The position numbers were made by a program, and so were the translations under genes. The notes under the pieces are model-generated. The model ran no database searches. It was not told the DNA's origin and saw only the letters and a list, made by a program, of their open reading frames with translations. A stretch of 64,000 bases of DNA. Origin: CAVSIP01 sp963728075. Its GTDB lineage: Bacteria > Actinomycetota > Actinomycetes > JAFAQI01 > DASSKL01. Where the stretch lies: assembly GCA_963728075.1 (NCBI GenBank), contig CAVSIP010000001.1, positions 434,001 through 498,000 on the forward strand. Direction: 5' to 3'. This document shows positions 54,966 to 63,244 of the stretch, piece by piece (positions within the stretch are counted from its first letter, which is position 1; the number at the start of each line of letters is the position of its first letter).

Positions 54966-56191
54966 CGTACGACGTCCAGCGGGTCCGCAAGGACTTCCCG
55001 ATCCTGACCCGCGAGGTGGGCGGGCGGCCGCTGGTCTACCTGGACAGCTCGAACACCGCCCAGAAGCCGCAGCAGGTGATCGACTGCGAGCGGGAGTTCT
55101 ACGAGCTGCACAACGCCAACGTCGCCCGCGCGATCCACACCCTCGGCGCCGAGGCGACCGAGGCGTACGAAGGGTCGCGGGTGAAGCTGGCTCGCTTCCT
55201 CGGTGCGGCCTCGGAGCGCGAGGTGGTGTTCACCAAGAACTCCTCCGAGGCCATCAACCTCGTGGCGCGCGTGCTCGGTGACGCCGGCCGCATCGGCCCG
55301 GGGGACGAGGTGCTCATCACCGAGATGGAGCACCACTCCAACATCGTGCCGTGGCAGATGCTCTGCGAGCGCACCGGCGCGACACTGCGCTGGTTCGGCC
55401 TCACCGACGACGGTCGGCTGGACCTCGCCGAGCTCGACACGCTGCTGAACGAGCGCACCACGATCGTCTCGTTCGTGCACATGTCCAACATCCTCGGCAC
55501 GGTCAACCCGGTCGACGTGATCGTCCGGCGGGCCCGCGAGGTGGGCGCCCTCGTCATGCTCGACGCCTCCCAGTCCGTCCCGCACATGGGCGTGGACGTG
55601 CAGGCGCTCGACGTCGACTTCCTCGCCTGCACCGGGCACAAGATGCTCGGCCCCACCGGCATCGGGGTGCTGTGGGCCCGGCTGGCCCTCCTCGAGGAGC
55701 TGCCGCCCTTCCTCGGCGGCGGCGAGATGATCGAGGAGGTGGCGATGAGCGGGTCGACCTACTCCGAGCCACCGCACAAGTTCGAGGCGGGGACACCGCC
55801 CATCGCGCAGGCCGTCGCCCTCGGTGCGGCCGTCGACTACCTGTCCGACCTCGGCATGGACGCCGTGGCGGCCCACGAGCACGACCTCACGGTGTACGCG
55901 CTCGACGCGCTGCAGTCCGTCGAGGGGCTGCGGGTGATCGGGCCGACGGACGCCGTGGACCGCGGCGGGATCGTGTCCTTCGCCCTGCGCGGCATCCACC
56001 CGCACGACGTCGGCCAGGTGCTCGACGAGCTGGGTATCGCCGTCCGGGTGGGCCACCACTGCGCCCGGCCGACCTGCCTGCGCTACGGCGTCCCGGCGAC
56101 CACCCGCGCATCCGTCCACGTCTACTCGACGACGCAGGAGATCGACGCCCTCGTCGAGGGCCTGGAGCACGTGAAGAGGTTCTTCAGCTGA
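54962..56191 (+). CDS. sufS: Cysteine desulfurase SufS
   Basis: 409 residues from ATG 54962. VRKDFPILTREVGGRPLVYL at the start, PLP lysine in FLACTGHKMLGPTGIGVLW (about residue 225) and the catalytic cysteine in VRVGHHCARPTCLRYG (about 365). EMEHHSNIVPW is conserved. Takes sulfur from cysteine as a persulfide for SufU. Group II desulfurase with a short active-site loop, needing SufU for full activity. Shares one base with sufU. Confidence 0.97.
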   Translation: MTYDVQRVRKDFPILTREVGGRPLVYLDSSNTAQKPQQVIDCEREFYELHNANVARAIHTLGAEATEAYEGSRVKLARFLGAASEREVVFTKNSSEAINLVARVLGDAGRIGPGDEVLITEMEHHSNIVPWQMLCERTGATLRWFGLTDDGRLDLAELDTLLNERTTIVSFVHMSNILGTVNPVDVIVRRAREVGALVMLDASQSVPHMGVDVQALDVDFLACTGHKMLGPTGIGVLWARLALLEELPPFLGGGEMIEEVAMSGSTYSEPPHKFEAGTPPIAQAVALGAAVDYLSDLGMDAVAAHEHDLTVYALDALQSVEGLRVIGPTDAVDRGGIVSFALRGIHPHDVGQVLDELGIAVRVGHHCARPTCLRYGVPATTRASVHVYSTTQEIDALVEGLEHVKRFFS

Positions 56192-56643
56192 TGCAGATCG
56201 ACTCGCTGTACCAGGAGATCATCCTGGACCATTACCGCAACCCCCACCACAAGGGGCTGCGGGAGCCGTACGAGGCCGAGGTGCACCACGTCAACCCCAC
56301 CTGCGGCGACGAGGTCACCCTGCGGGTGCACCTCACCGACGGCACGGTGGCCGACGTCTCGTACGAGGGCGAGGGCTGCTCGATCAGCCAGGCGTCGGCG
56401 TCGGTGATGACCGACCTGCTCATCGGCCGCAGCCTCACCGAGGCGCAGGGCGTCCTCGACGCGTTCGTCGCGCTCATGCAGTCGAAGGGTCAGGCCGAGC
56501 CCGACGAGGACGTCCTGGAGGACGCCGTCGCCTTCGCCGGCGTGTCGAAGTATCCCGCCCGCATCAAGTGCGCCCTGCTCGCCTGGATGGCGTGGAAGGA
56601 CGCGACCGCACAGGCACTCGAGTCCGAGGAGGCCCCGGCATGA
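56191..56643 (+). CDS. sufU: Zinc-dependent sulfurtransferase SufU
   Basis: 150 residues. LYQEIILDHYRNPHHKGLRE at the start, then three cysteines in NPTCGDEVTL, GEGCSISQASASVM and YPARIKCALLAW, with the aspartate after the first Cys. These bind zinc and accept persulfide sulfur from SufS. Gram-positive SufU rather than IscU type, shown by the insertion between the second and third ligands. Overlaps sufT as ATGA. Confidence 0.95.
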   Translation: MQIDSLYQEIILDHYRNPHHKGLREPYEAEVHHVNPTCGDEVTLRVHLTDGTVADVSYEGEGCSISQASASVMTDLLIGRSLTEAQGVLDAFVALMQSKGQAEPDEDVLEDAVAFAGVSKYPARIKCALLAWMAWKDATAQALESEEAPA

Positions 56644-56963
56644 CCGAGACCACGTTGCCCAACGTCGAGGACGTCACCGAGGCGATGCGCGACGTCGTCG
56701 ACCCCGAGCTGGGCATCAACGTCGTCGACCTCGGCCTGCTCTACGGGGTCGACATCGACGAGCAGGGCAACGTCACACTCGACATGACGCTCACCTCCGC
56801 GGCCTGCCCGCTGACCGACGTCATCGAGGACCAGACGGCCAGTGCGCTGGAGGGGCTGGCCAACGGCGTCGCCATCAACTGGGTGTGGATGCCCCCGTGG
56901 GGCCCCGACAAGATCACGGACGAGGGCCGCGAGCAGCTGCGCGCGCTGGGCTTCAACGTCTGA
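56640..56963 (+). CDS. sufT: SufT/MIP18-family Fe-S assembly factor (DUF59)
   Basis: 107 residues from ATG 56640. DVVDPELGINVVDLGLLYGV and the cysteine motif LTSAACPLTDVIEDQ identify the DUF59/MIP18 family. It assists delivery of clusters to target proteins, especially under high demand. Last gene of the operon; a perfect hairpin follows 38 bases after the stop. Confidence 0.93.
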   Translation: MTETTLPNVEDVTEAMRDVVDPELGINVVDLGLLYGVDIDEQGNVTLDMTLTSAACPLTDVIEDQTASALEGLANGVAINWVWMPPWGPDKITDEGREQLRALGFNV

Positions 56964-57001
56964 GACCCGCCCGCCGGTGGATCGTCACCGAGCCGTGATC
57001 T

Positions 57002-57019
57002 CGCGGTCTACAGACCGCG
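57002..57019 (+). terminator. Perfect inverted repeat after the suf operon
   Basis: CGCGGTCT and AGACCGCG are exact complements separated by AC, giving a 7-bp stem with a four-base loop in RNA. It may end the suf transcript. Being palindromic DNA upstream of the micro-ORF, it could also be a protein-binding site. Confidence 0.55.
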
Positions 57020-57069
57020 CCGCCCGCGCGCCGATGTGAGCAGTGTTCGGGAATTCGAGGAGGTGCTCC

Positions 57070-57159
57070 GTGTTGCTCCTGGCGCTGCTCGCGCCCCTGC
57101 CGCTGCTCACGATGCTCGTGGGCATGCACTCCGTCGAGGAGCGTCTCGACGGCAGCTAG
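57070..57159 (+). CDS. Putative 29-residue membrane micropeptide
   Basis: GTG 57070 follows GAGGAGG (57057-57063) at an ideal 6-base spacing. The product, 29 residues, is one hydrophobic helix (VLLLALLAPLPLLTMLVGM) followed by a charged tail HSVEERLDGS. The stop overlaps the convergent serB stop by 4 bases. I do not recognise the family. The strong ribosome-binding site, clean hydrophobic design and full use of the small gap argue for a real gene. Function unknown. Confidence 0.55.
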   Translation: MLLLALLAPLPLLTMLVGMHSVEERLDGS

Positions 57160-58355
57160 CCGCCGGCGCCCTCGGCGTCGGCGTGCTCGACCTCGGCGCG
57201 GGTGATGCCGAGCAGGAACAGGATCGCGTCGAGGTACGGGACGTTCACCGCGGTGTCGGCGGCTTCGCGCACGACCGGCTTGGCGTTGAACGCGATGCCG
57301 AGGCCGGCCCGGGAGAGCATGTCCAGGTCGTTGGCCCCGTCCCCGACGGCGACCGTCTGTGACAGCGGCACGCCGGCCGCGGCAGCGAACCGTTCCAGCG
57401 CCTCCGCCTTGCCCGCCCGGTCGACCACCGGACCGCTGACCCGGCCGGTCAGCCGCCCGTCCGCGACCTCGAGCAGGTTGGCGGCGGCGAAGTCGAGCCC
57501 GAGGTCGTCGACCAGCCGGTCGACGACCTGCGTGAACCCGCCGCTGACGACCCCGACGGTGTAGCCGAGCCGCTTGAGCGTACGCACCAGCGTCCGTGCA
57601 CCGGGCGTGAGCCGCAGCCCGGCGGCGACCTCGGCCAGCACCGCCGCGTCCAGCCCCTCCAGCAGTGCCACGCGGCGGGTGAGGGACTCGGCGAAGTCGA
57701 GCTCGCCGCGCATCGCCGACGCGGTGACCTCGGCGACGGCGGCACCGTGGCCGGCGCGCTCCGCGAGCATCTCGATGACCTCGCCCTGGACCAGCGTCGA
57801 GTCCACGTCGAGCACGACCAGGCGCTTGGCCCGCCGGTACAGCCCCGCGGGCTGGACGGCCACGTCCACCTGCGCCCGGGCCGCGACGAGTGACAGCTCG
57901 TTGCGCAGCCGGTCCGGGTCGCCACCGGCGACGAGCAGCTCGTAGCAGGTGACCGGGTACGCCGACAGCCGCTCGATCCGCTCGATGTTCGCGCCGGCAC
58001 CGGTGAGCGTCCGTGCCACCCGCGACACGGTGGCCGCGTCCAGGCGCTGGGCGAGGACCGTGACGTGGTGGCGCGGAACCGTCACCTCCTCCGCCTCCGG
58101 GACGCGGCGCAGGGTCACCTCGACGCCGAGGTGGCGGGCCCGGGCGGCCAGCGCAGCGCGCACCTGCTCGTCCGGCCGGTCGCTCGCGACGAGCACACCG
58201 AGCAGCAGCCGGTCGCGGACCACGACCTGCTCCAGGTCGAGCAGCCGCGCGCCCAGCCCGTCGAGCACCTCGAACAGCCCGCTGGTGACCCCGGGGTGGT
58301 CGGGCCCGGTCACGGTGACGAGCAGCGGGTCGGCCACCGATGCAGTGTTCACCAT
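57156..58355 (-). CDS. serB: Phosphoserine phosphatase SerB
   Basis: 399 residues. N-terminal ACT-like regulatory region (LLVTVTGPDHPGVTSGLFEVL), then a second ACT-like stretch (about 95-165), then the HAD phosphatase: motif I VVLDVDSTLVQGEVIE (DxDST) near residue 180, VGVVSGGFTQVVDRLV, and GDGANDLDMLSRAGLG. Last step of serine synthesis from 3-phosphoglycerate. Start ATG 58355 lies within CCATGG, so it shares two bases with an ATG on the other strand; the divergent gene probably starts further on. Confidence 0.95.
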   Translation of the reverse strand: MVNTASVADPLLVTVTGPDHPGVTSGLFEVLDGLGARLLDLEQVVVRDRLLLGVLVASDRPDEQVRAALAARARHLGVEVTLRRVPEAEEVTVPRHHVTVLAQRLDAATVSRVARTLTGAGANIERIERLSAYPVTCYELLVAGGDPDRLRNELSLVAARAQVDVAVQPAGLYRRAKRLVVLDVDSTLVQGEVIEMLAERAGHGAAVAEVTASAMRGELDFAESLTRRVALLEGLDAAVLAEVAAGLRLTPGARTLVRTLKRLGYTVGVVSGGFTQVVDRLVDDLGLDFAAANLLEVADGRLTGRVSGPVVDRAGKAEALERFAAAAGVPLSQTVAVGDGANDLDMLSRAGLGIAFNAKPVVREAADTAVNVPYLDAILFLLGITRAEVEHADAEGAGG

Positions 58356-58386
58356 GGCCGCAGACGGCCCGTGGCAGGCTGACCGG

Positions 58387-59166
58387 ATGGAGGACCTCGG
58401 CCGGCTCGCGCGGCGGGTCGAGGACGCGCAGCGAGCGCTGGGAGCGATCCGCTACGGCTCGGTGTTCCGGGTCGGCTCCGCGCAGGTGGTGCTCAACCCG
58501 GACTCCCCGCTGGCGGCGGCGAACTTCGCCGCGACCGTCACCGGTTCGCCCGCGGTGGCCCAGGAGACCCTGGCGTTGCTGCCCGCGGTGTGGGCGGAGG
58601 CGGACCGCCCGGCGGTGACGCTCGTGGACTCCCCGTCCTCGGTGCCGGAGCTGGGCTTCCTCGCCGAGGAGGCCGGCTACGAGGCGACCGAGGAGGGCGT
58701 GGTGCTCACCCTGGAGCGGCCGCAGGAGCTCGCTGAGGGCGAGCCGGGGCGGCTGGCGGTCCCGCTCCCCGAACGCTACGAGCCCGACGTCGCCGGGCTG
58801 GTCGCGGACGCGTACGGCTACTCCGCCGGGGTCGAGGCGCGGCTGCGGCTCAACGTCGGGCACCGGCTCGACGACGCACGCGTGACGGCGTTCGCCGCGG
58901 TGGCGGACGAGCGGCTGGCCGGCGTGGTGACGGCGTTCCTGCAGGGTGGTACCGCGCTGGTCACCGACCTCGCCGTCGACACCGCCCACCGGCATCGCCG
59001 GCTCGGCCGCGCCCTGGCCAGCGCCGCGGCCGGGCACTGCCTGCTGCGCGGGACCGAGGTGGTCGCGGTCGCCTGCGAGGCCGGCGGCCAGGTGGAGCGG
59101 TTCTGGACGAGGGTGGGGTTCCGGCCCCGGTACGACACCGTCACGTACGTCGGCCGGGTGGGCTGA
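58387..59166 (+). CDS. GNAT family N-acetyltransferase
   Basis: 259 residues from ATG 58387 (GGCAGG upstream). The C-terminal half has the acetyl-CoA-binding stretch VTDLAVDTAHRHRRLGRALA followed by an FWTRVGFRPRYDTVTYV ending. The N-terminal half is a degenerate domain with NPDSPLAAANFAATV. Substrate unknown. A further in-frame ATG at 58354 would make the start codons of this gene and serB overlap on opposite strands, which is unlikely. Confidence 0.8.
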   Translation: MEDLGRLARRVEDAQRALGAIRYGSVFRVGSAQVVLNPDSPLAAANFAATVTGSPAVAQETLALLPAVWAEADRPAVTLVDSPSSVPELGFLAEEAGYEATEEGVVLTLERPQELAEGEPGRLAVPLPERYEPDVAGLVADAYGYSAGVEARLRLNVGHRLDDARVTAFAAVADERLAGVVTAFLQGGTALVTDLAVDTAHRHRRLGRALASAAAGHCLLRGTEVVAVACEAGGQVERFWTRVGFRPRYDTVTYVGRVG

Positions 59167-59288
59167 GCCGGCCGGAACCGGGGGGCACTTGTCGCGTTCG
59201 GGTGTCATCAGTGATCATGGCGGGGAGGCCGCAGTCGCCGAACACCGCAGATCACGCGAACCACCCTGCAACGACGGAAGGAACAGCC

Positions 59289-59495
59289 GTGGCGGAGCTG
59301 AAGAAGGGCAGCCGGGTGACCGGTTCCGAGCGCGAGCGTCTGGCCACCGACCTGCGTAGCCGGTACGAGAGCGGCCAGAGCATCCGCGCGCTGGCCGAGT
59401 CCACCGGCCGGTCGTACGGCTTCGTGCACCGGATCCTCAGCGAGTCGGGGACGCCGCTGCGCGGCCGGGGCGGCGCCACCCGCCGCCGCGGCTGA
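59289..59495 (+). CDS. Small helix-turn-helix protein
   Basis: 68 residues from GTG 59289 with GGAAGGA upstream. LKKGSRVTGSERERLATDLR, then a helix-turn-helix SIRALAESTGRSYGFVHRIL, and a basic end GRGGATRRRG. This is a widespread small actinobacterial DNA-binding family of poorly known role. No partner domain. Followed by a strong terminator hairpin, so it is a single-gene unit. Confidence 0.85.
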   Translation: MAELKKGSRVTGSERERLATDLRSRYESGQSIRALAESTGRSYGFVHRILSESGTPLRGRGGATRRRG

Positions 59496-59508
59496 GCGGA
59501 GCAGGTGA

Positions 59509-59535
59509 CCGCGGCCGCCCCGACGGCGGCCGCGG
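59509..59535 (+). terminator. GC-rich hairpin after the HTH gene
   Basis: CCGCGGCCGCC (59509-59519) pairs perfectly with GGCGGCCGCGG (59525-59535) around CCGAC. Eleven G-C pairs, 13 bases after the stop; no U-tract. Confidence 0.8.
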
Positions 59536-59592
59536 AAGCGACGCAGCCTTGCCGGTGTTGCACCGGGCGACACCTTTGACGAGGAGCGACGC

Positions 59593-61482
59593 GTGCCCAT
59601 GAACTCCGGCCACCACGGTGGCTGGCAGACGCTGCGCTCGTACCGCAGTGACCGGTCGGTCACCCGCCACCGCCTGGCACCGGGGACCGTGCGCCGGATC
59701 GCCGGCTTCGCCGCGCCGTACCGGCGCTGGTTGCGGGTGTTCCTCGTGCTGATCCTCGTGGAGGCGGTCGTCGGGGCGGCGAACCCCTGGCTGTACAAGG
59801 GGATCATCGACGCCATCCCCGGCCACCACGTCTCGACCGTGGAGTGGCTGGCGGGGACGGTCGCCCTGCTCGCGGTGGCCGACGCCGGGCTGTCGCTGGC
59901 GATGCGGTGGTACTCGGCCCGGATCGGCGAGGGGCTCATCTACGACATGCGGGCGCGGGTCTTCGGCCACGTCCAGCGGATGCCGCTGGCGTTCTTCACC
60001 CGCACGCAGACCGGTGCGCTCGTCACCCGGCTGAACAACGACGTCCTCGGCGCGCAGCAGGCGTTCACCGGCACGCTGTCCAGCGTCGTGAGCAACCTCG
60101 TCGGGGTCGTCACCGTGCTCGTGGGGATGTTCATCCTCTCCTGGCAGATCACGCTGATCGCGCTGGTGCTGCTTCCGCTGTTCATCGTCCCGGCGCGGAT
60201 CGTCGGCCGCCGGCTGCAGGACATCACGCGTGAGGGCTACGCGCTCAACGCCGAGATGAACACCCGCATGACGGAGCGGTTCAACGTCTCCGGAGCGCTG
60301 CTGGTCAAGCTGTTCGGCCGCCCGGACGACGAGGACGGCGCGTTCCGCGTCCGCGCCCGCCGGGTCGCGGACATCGGCGTGCAGCAGGCCATCTACAGCC
60401 GGGTGTTCTTCGTCTCCCTGACGCTGGTGGCCGCCCTCGCGACCGCGGTCGTGTACGGCATCGGCGGCTACCAGGCCGCGCGCGGCACCATGCAGATCGG
60501 CACGATCGTGGCGCTGGTCGCGTACCTCAACCGGCTGTACGGGCCGCTCACCTCGTTGTCGAACGTGCAGGTCGACGTGATGACCGCGCTGGTGTCCTTC
60601 GAGCGGGTCTTCGAGGTGCTCGACCTGCCGCCCGCCATCACCGATCGCGAGGACGCAGTCGTACTGCCGCGCGAGCTGGGCGAGGCGGCGACGATCGAGT
60701 TCGACCAGGTGGACTTCCGCTACCCGGCTGCGACCGAGGTGTCGCTGGCGTCCCTGGAGTCCGTGGCGGTGCTCGACCAGCGGGTGCCGGAGCAGGTGCT
60801 CCACGACGTCAGCTTCCGGGCCGAGCCCGGCCAGCTGGTCGCCCTCGTCGGCCCGTCCGGTGCCGGCAAGACCACGATCAGCCAGCTGGTCACCCGCATG
60901 TACGACGTGCAGCAGGGTGCCGTACGCGTCGGTGGCCACGACGTCCGCGGCGTCACCCTGGACTCGCTGCGGGACGCCGTGGGGGTCGTCACCCAGGACG
61001 CGCACCTGTTCCACGACACGATCCGCGACAACCTGACCTTCGCCCGGCCGGACGCGGCCGAGGACCTGCTGTGGGAGGCGCTGGACGCCGCGCAGGTGGG
61101 TGCGCTCGTCCGGTCGCTGCCCGACGGCCTGGACACCGTCGTCGGCGACCGGGGCTACCGGCTCTCGGGCGGGGAGAAGCAGCGGCTGGCGATCGCGCGG
61201 CTGCTGCTCAAGGCGCCCTCGATCGTCGTCCTGGACGAGGCGACCGCGCACCTGGACTCCGAGTCCGAGGTCGCCGTGCAGCGTGCCCTCAAGACCGCGC
61301 TGAGTGGCCGTACGTCGCTCGTCATCGCCCACCGGCTGTCGACCATACGGGAGGCCGACCGCATCCTCGTGGTCAGCGGCGGCCGGATCGTGCAGTCCGG
61401 GACGCACGAGCAGCTGCTCGCCGAGGGCGGCCTGTACGCCGAGCTCTACCGCACCCAGTTCGAGCGCCAAGCCGTCGCCTGA
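59593..61482 (+). CDS. ABC transporter, fused permease and ATPase (multidrug/lipid exporter type)
   Basis: 629 residues. About six membrane helices in residues 35-325 (FLVLILVEAVVGAANPWLYK and on), then the ABC domain with Walker A GPSGAGKTT (about 425), Q-loop VVTQDAHLFHDTIRDNL, signature LSGGEKQRLAIARLLLKAP and Walker B IVVLDEATAHLD. Half-transporter that must dimerise. Substrate unknown; the MsbA/LmrA-like group exports lipids and drugs. GTG 59593 or ATG 59599 start, GAGGAG upstream. An unusual insertion around residues 385-400 sits before the Walker A motif. Confidence 0.9.
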   Translation: MPMNSGHHGGWQTLRSYRSDRSVTRHRLAPGTVRRIAGFAAPYRRWLRVFLVLILVEAVVGAANPWLYKGIIDAIPGHHVSTVEWLAGTVALLAVADAGLSLAMRWYSARIGEGLIYDMRARVFGHVQRMPLAFFTRTQTGALVTRLNNDVLGAQQAFTGTLSSVVSNLVGVVTVLVGMFILSWQITLIALVLLPLFIVPARIVGRRLQDITREGYALNAEMNTRMTERFNVSGALLVKLFGRPDDEDGAFRVRARRVADIGVQQAIYSRVFFVSLTLVAALATAVVYGIGGYQAARGTMQIGTIVALVAYLNRLYGPLTSLSNVQVDVMTALVSFERVFEVLDLPPAITDREDAVVLPRELGEAATIEFDQVDFRYPAATEVSLASLESVAVLDQRVPEQVLHDVSFRAEPGQLVALVGPSGAGKTTISQLVTRMYDVQQGAVRVGGHDVRGVTLDSLRDAVGVVTQDAHLFHDTIRDNLTFARPDAAEDLLWEALDAAQVGALVRSLPDGLDTVVGDRGYRLSGGEKQRLAIARLLLKAPSIVVLDEATAHLDSESEVAVQRALKTALSGRTSLVIAHRLSTIREADRILVVSGGRIVQSGTHEQLLAEGGLYAELYRTQFERQAVA

Positions 61483-61689
61483 CCGGCGCCGCGATGTTGA
61501 CCACCGCTCCGTCCGCGGTGTTCTTTCGCATCGCACGGAGCGACCATCACGTGCGGGCGGCGGCGCCGAAGGTCCCGGCGGACCGGGTGATCGGACTCTG
61601 TACGGCAGTCCGCCCCTCGCGCACGCTCCGGAACAACCGGGCGATCAGCCGTGTCCCCGCCGCCCGATCCTGCAATGGGGGAGGCTGCC

Positions 61690-62172
61690 ATGCGCAGACT
61701 GCTCGTACTTCTGGCCGTGCCCGCCCTCGCGGTGGCCCTCGCCACGCCGGCGAGCGCCGGCGGTCCGGTGACGGTCTACCACGGAACGTTCGACGGGCCG
61801 ACGGTGCACCACAGCTGCACGGTGCCGGAGGACTGGCAGACCGGCGGCGAGGACGAACCGCTGGTGACCGGCAACTGGTCGGTCGTCTTCCGCGACGGCA
61901 AGGCGCCGGTCGTCACGGTGAACATGTTCCTCGAAGGCAGGCACCACATCGCGTACGGCGGCGCCTGGACGGACTCCACGTACGAGGATTCGGCGAACTG
62001 GTCGGTGAGCGCGCCCGTTGCTGGCGGCGGAACGGTCACCATGACACTGGACGGTGGGGAGCTGACCTACACGGTGACGCCGTACCACCTCGCGAGCTAC
62101 TACGGCTTTGACTGTGCGTTCGTCGACTTCCCGGGCTCGCTGACGCGGGTCACTCCGTCGCCTGAGAGCTGA
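61690..62172 (+). CDS. Secreted protein of unknown function
   Basis: 160 residues from ATG 61690 with GGGGAGG at ideal spacing. A classical signal peptide MRRLLVLLAVPALAVALATP ends at ASA-GG. The mature part (about 135 residues) is rich in beta-prone and aromatic residues and has two cysteines (HHSCTV and GFDCAF) that could form a disulfide. I recognise no family. Stands alone between the exporter and the hydrolase. Confidence 0.7.
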   Translation: MRRLLVLLAVPALAVALATPASAGGPVTVYHGTFDGPTVHHSCTVPEDWQTGGEDEPLVTGNWSVVFRDGKAPVVTVNMFLEGRHHIAYGGAWTDSTYEDSANWSVSAPVAGGGTVTMTLDGGELTYTVTPYHLASYYGFDCAFVDFPGSLTRVTPSPES

Positions 62173-62201
62173 CGCCGTACCCATGATCGTGGGCGGGCGG
62201 C

Positions 62202-63083
62202 TCAGCCTTGCTGCTCGGCGCGCTGCACGTTGGCGCAGATCTCCTCGACGATCGCCGGCCACAGCGCGCGCGGCAGGTCGTGCCCCATCCCAGAGAAGGT
62301 CACGAGCTTGGCGTCGGGGACGGCGTCCGCGGTCGCCTGGCCGCCGGGCAGCGGCACCAGCGGGTCGGCCTCGCCGTGGATGACGACGGTGGGGACGGTG
62401 ACGTCCGCGAGGGCCGGCCGGCGGTCGCCGCTGGCCTGGATGCCGATCAGCTGGCGCATCGTGCCCATCGGGTCGAACCCGCGGTCGTACTGGCGGCCCG
62501 CGACCTCCTTGATCCACTCGACGTCGTGCTCGTAGCCGGGGGAGCCGATGACCCGCCACATCTCCGGCGCACCCGCGACGACCTCCTCGCGGCTCTGCGC
62601 CGGCGGGCGCAGCAGGGTCGCCATCGCGGCGTCGGTCGGCGGGGCGACGTCCGGCGCGGGCGTGGACATGATCGAGGTGAGGCTGCGGGTCCGGTCGGCG
62701 TGCCGGATTGCGAACTCCTGCACGATCATCCCGCCCATCGAGATCCCGACCATGTGGGCACTGTCGATGTCGAGCGCGGCGAGCAGGCCCGCGGTGTCGG
62801 CGGCCATGTCGGTGAGCGTGTACGCCGCGGAGGAGAAGTCGCCGCCGAGCGCGGCGGCGATGTCCGGTTGCGCGTCGTGGAAGTGGGTGGACTCCCCGAC
62901 GTCGCGGTTGTCGAACCGGACCACGAAGTGGCCCCGGTTCGCGAGCGTCTGCACGAACTCGTCGTGCCAGGCGATCATCTGTCCGCCGAGGCCCATCACG
63001 AGCACCAGCGGCGGGGCTCCCGCGTCGCCGAACGTCTCGTAGGCGATCTCGACGTCCCCGACCTTCGTCTTCTGCTCCGTCAT
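62202..63083 (-). CDS. Alpha/beta hydrolase
   Basis: 293 residues from ATG 63083. Oxyanion region VLVMGLGGQMIAWHDEFVQTL, nucleophile elbow MVGISMGGMIVQEFA (Ser about 110), acid in VIHGEADPLVP and base histidine in FSGMGHDLPR: a full catalytic triad. This type is common in actinobacteria as esterase-like or aclacinomycin-methylesterase-like enzymes. Substrate unknown. Convergent with the secreted protein gene. Confidence 0.87.
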   Translation of the reverse strand: MTEQKTKVGDVEIAYETFGDAGAPPLVLVMGLGGQMIAWHDEFVQTLANRGHFVVRFDNRDVGESTHFHDAQPDIAAALGGDFSSAAYTLTDMAADTAGLLAALDIDSAHMVGISMGGMIVQEFAIRHADRTRSLTSIMSTPAPDVAPPTDAAMATLLRPPAQSREEVVAGAPEMWRVIGSPGYEHDVEWIKEVAGRQYDRGFDPMGTMRQLIGIQASGDRRPALADVTVPTVVIHGEADPLVPLPGGQATADAVPDAKLVTFSGMGHDLPRALWPAIVEEICANVQRAEQQG

Positions 63084-63146
63084 GAGCGTGGAGTCTGGCA
63101 CGGCCTCGGACCCGCCGTCCGCCCACGTCTTCGTGCGGCCCATGAC

Positions 63147-63210
63147 CGTCTTCGTGCGGCGTACTGGGGGTGATGGAGATCGTTTGACCCCAGTACGCCG
63201 CACGAAGGCG
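63147..63210. repeat. Long inverted repeat between the SDR and hydrolase genes
   Basis: The 20 bases at 63150-63169 are exactly complementary to 63188-63207; three outer pairs, one G-T, extend this to 23. The spacer is 18 bases. A direct copy of GTCTTCGTGCGGC lies at 63128-63140 as well as 63148-63160. It could be a terminator for the SDR gene or a small palindromic repeat element. Confidence 0.8.
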
Positions 63211-63244
63211 GGGGTGGGGGGTGGTGGGGCGGTACGGCCGCCTG

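Noticed and set aside
61483..61689. Small ORF beginning ATG 61495
   Set aside because: No ribosome-binding site, poor codon pattern, and it runs out of frame through the secreted protein gene; a weak GGACT/AGTCC stem is the only other structure.
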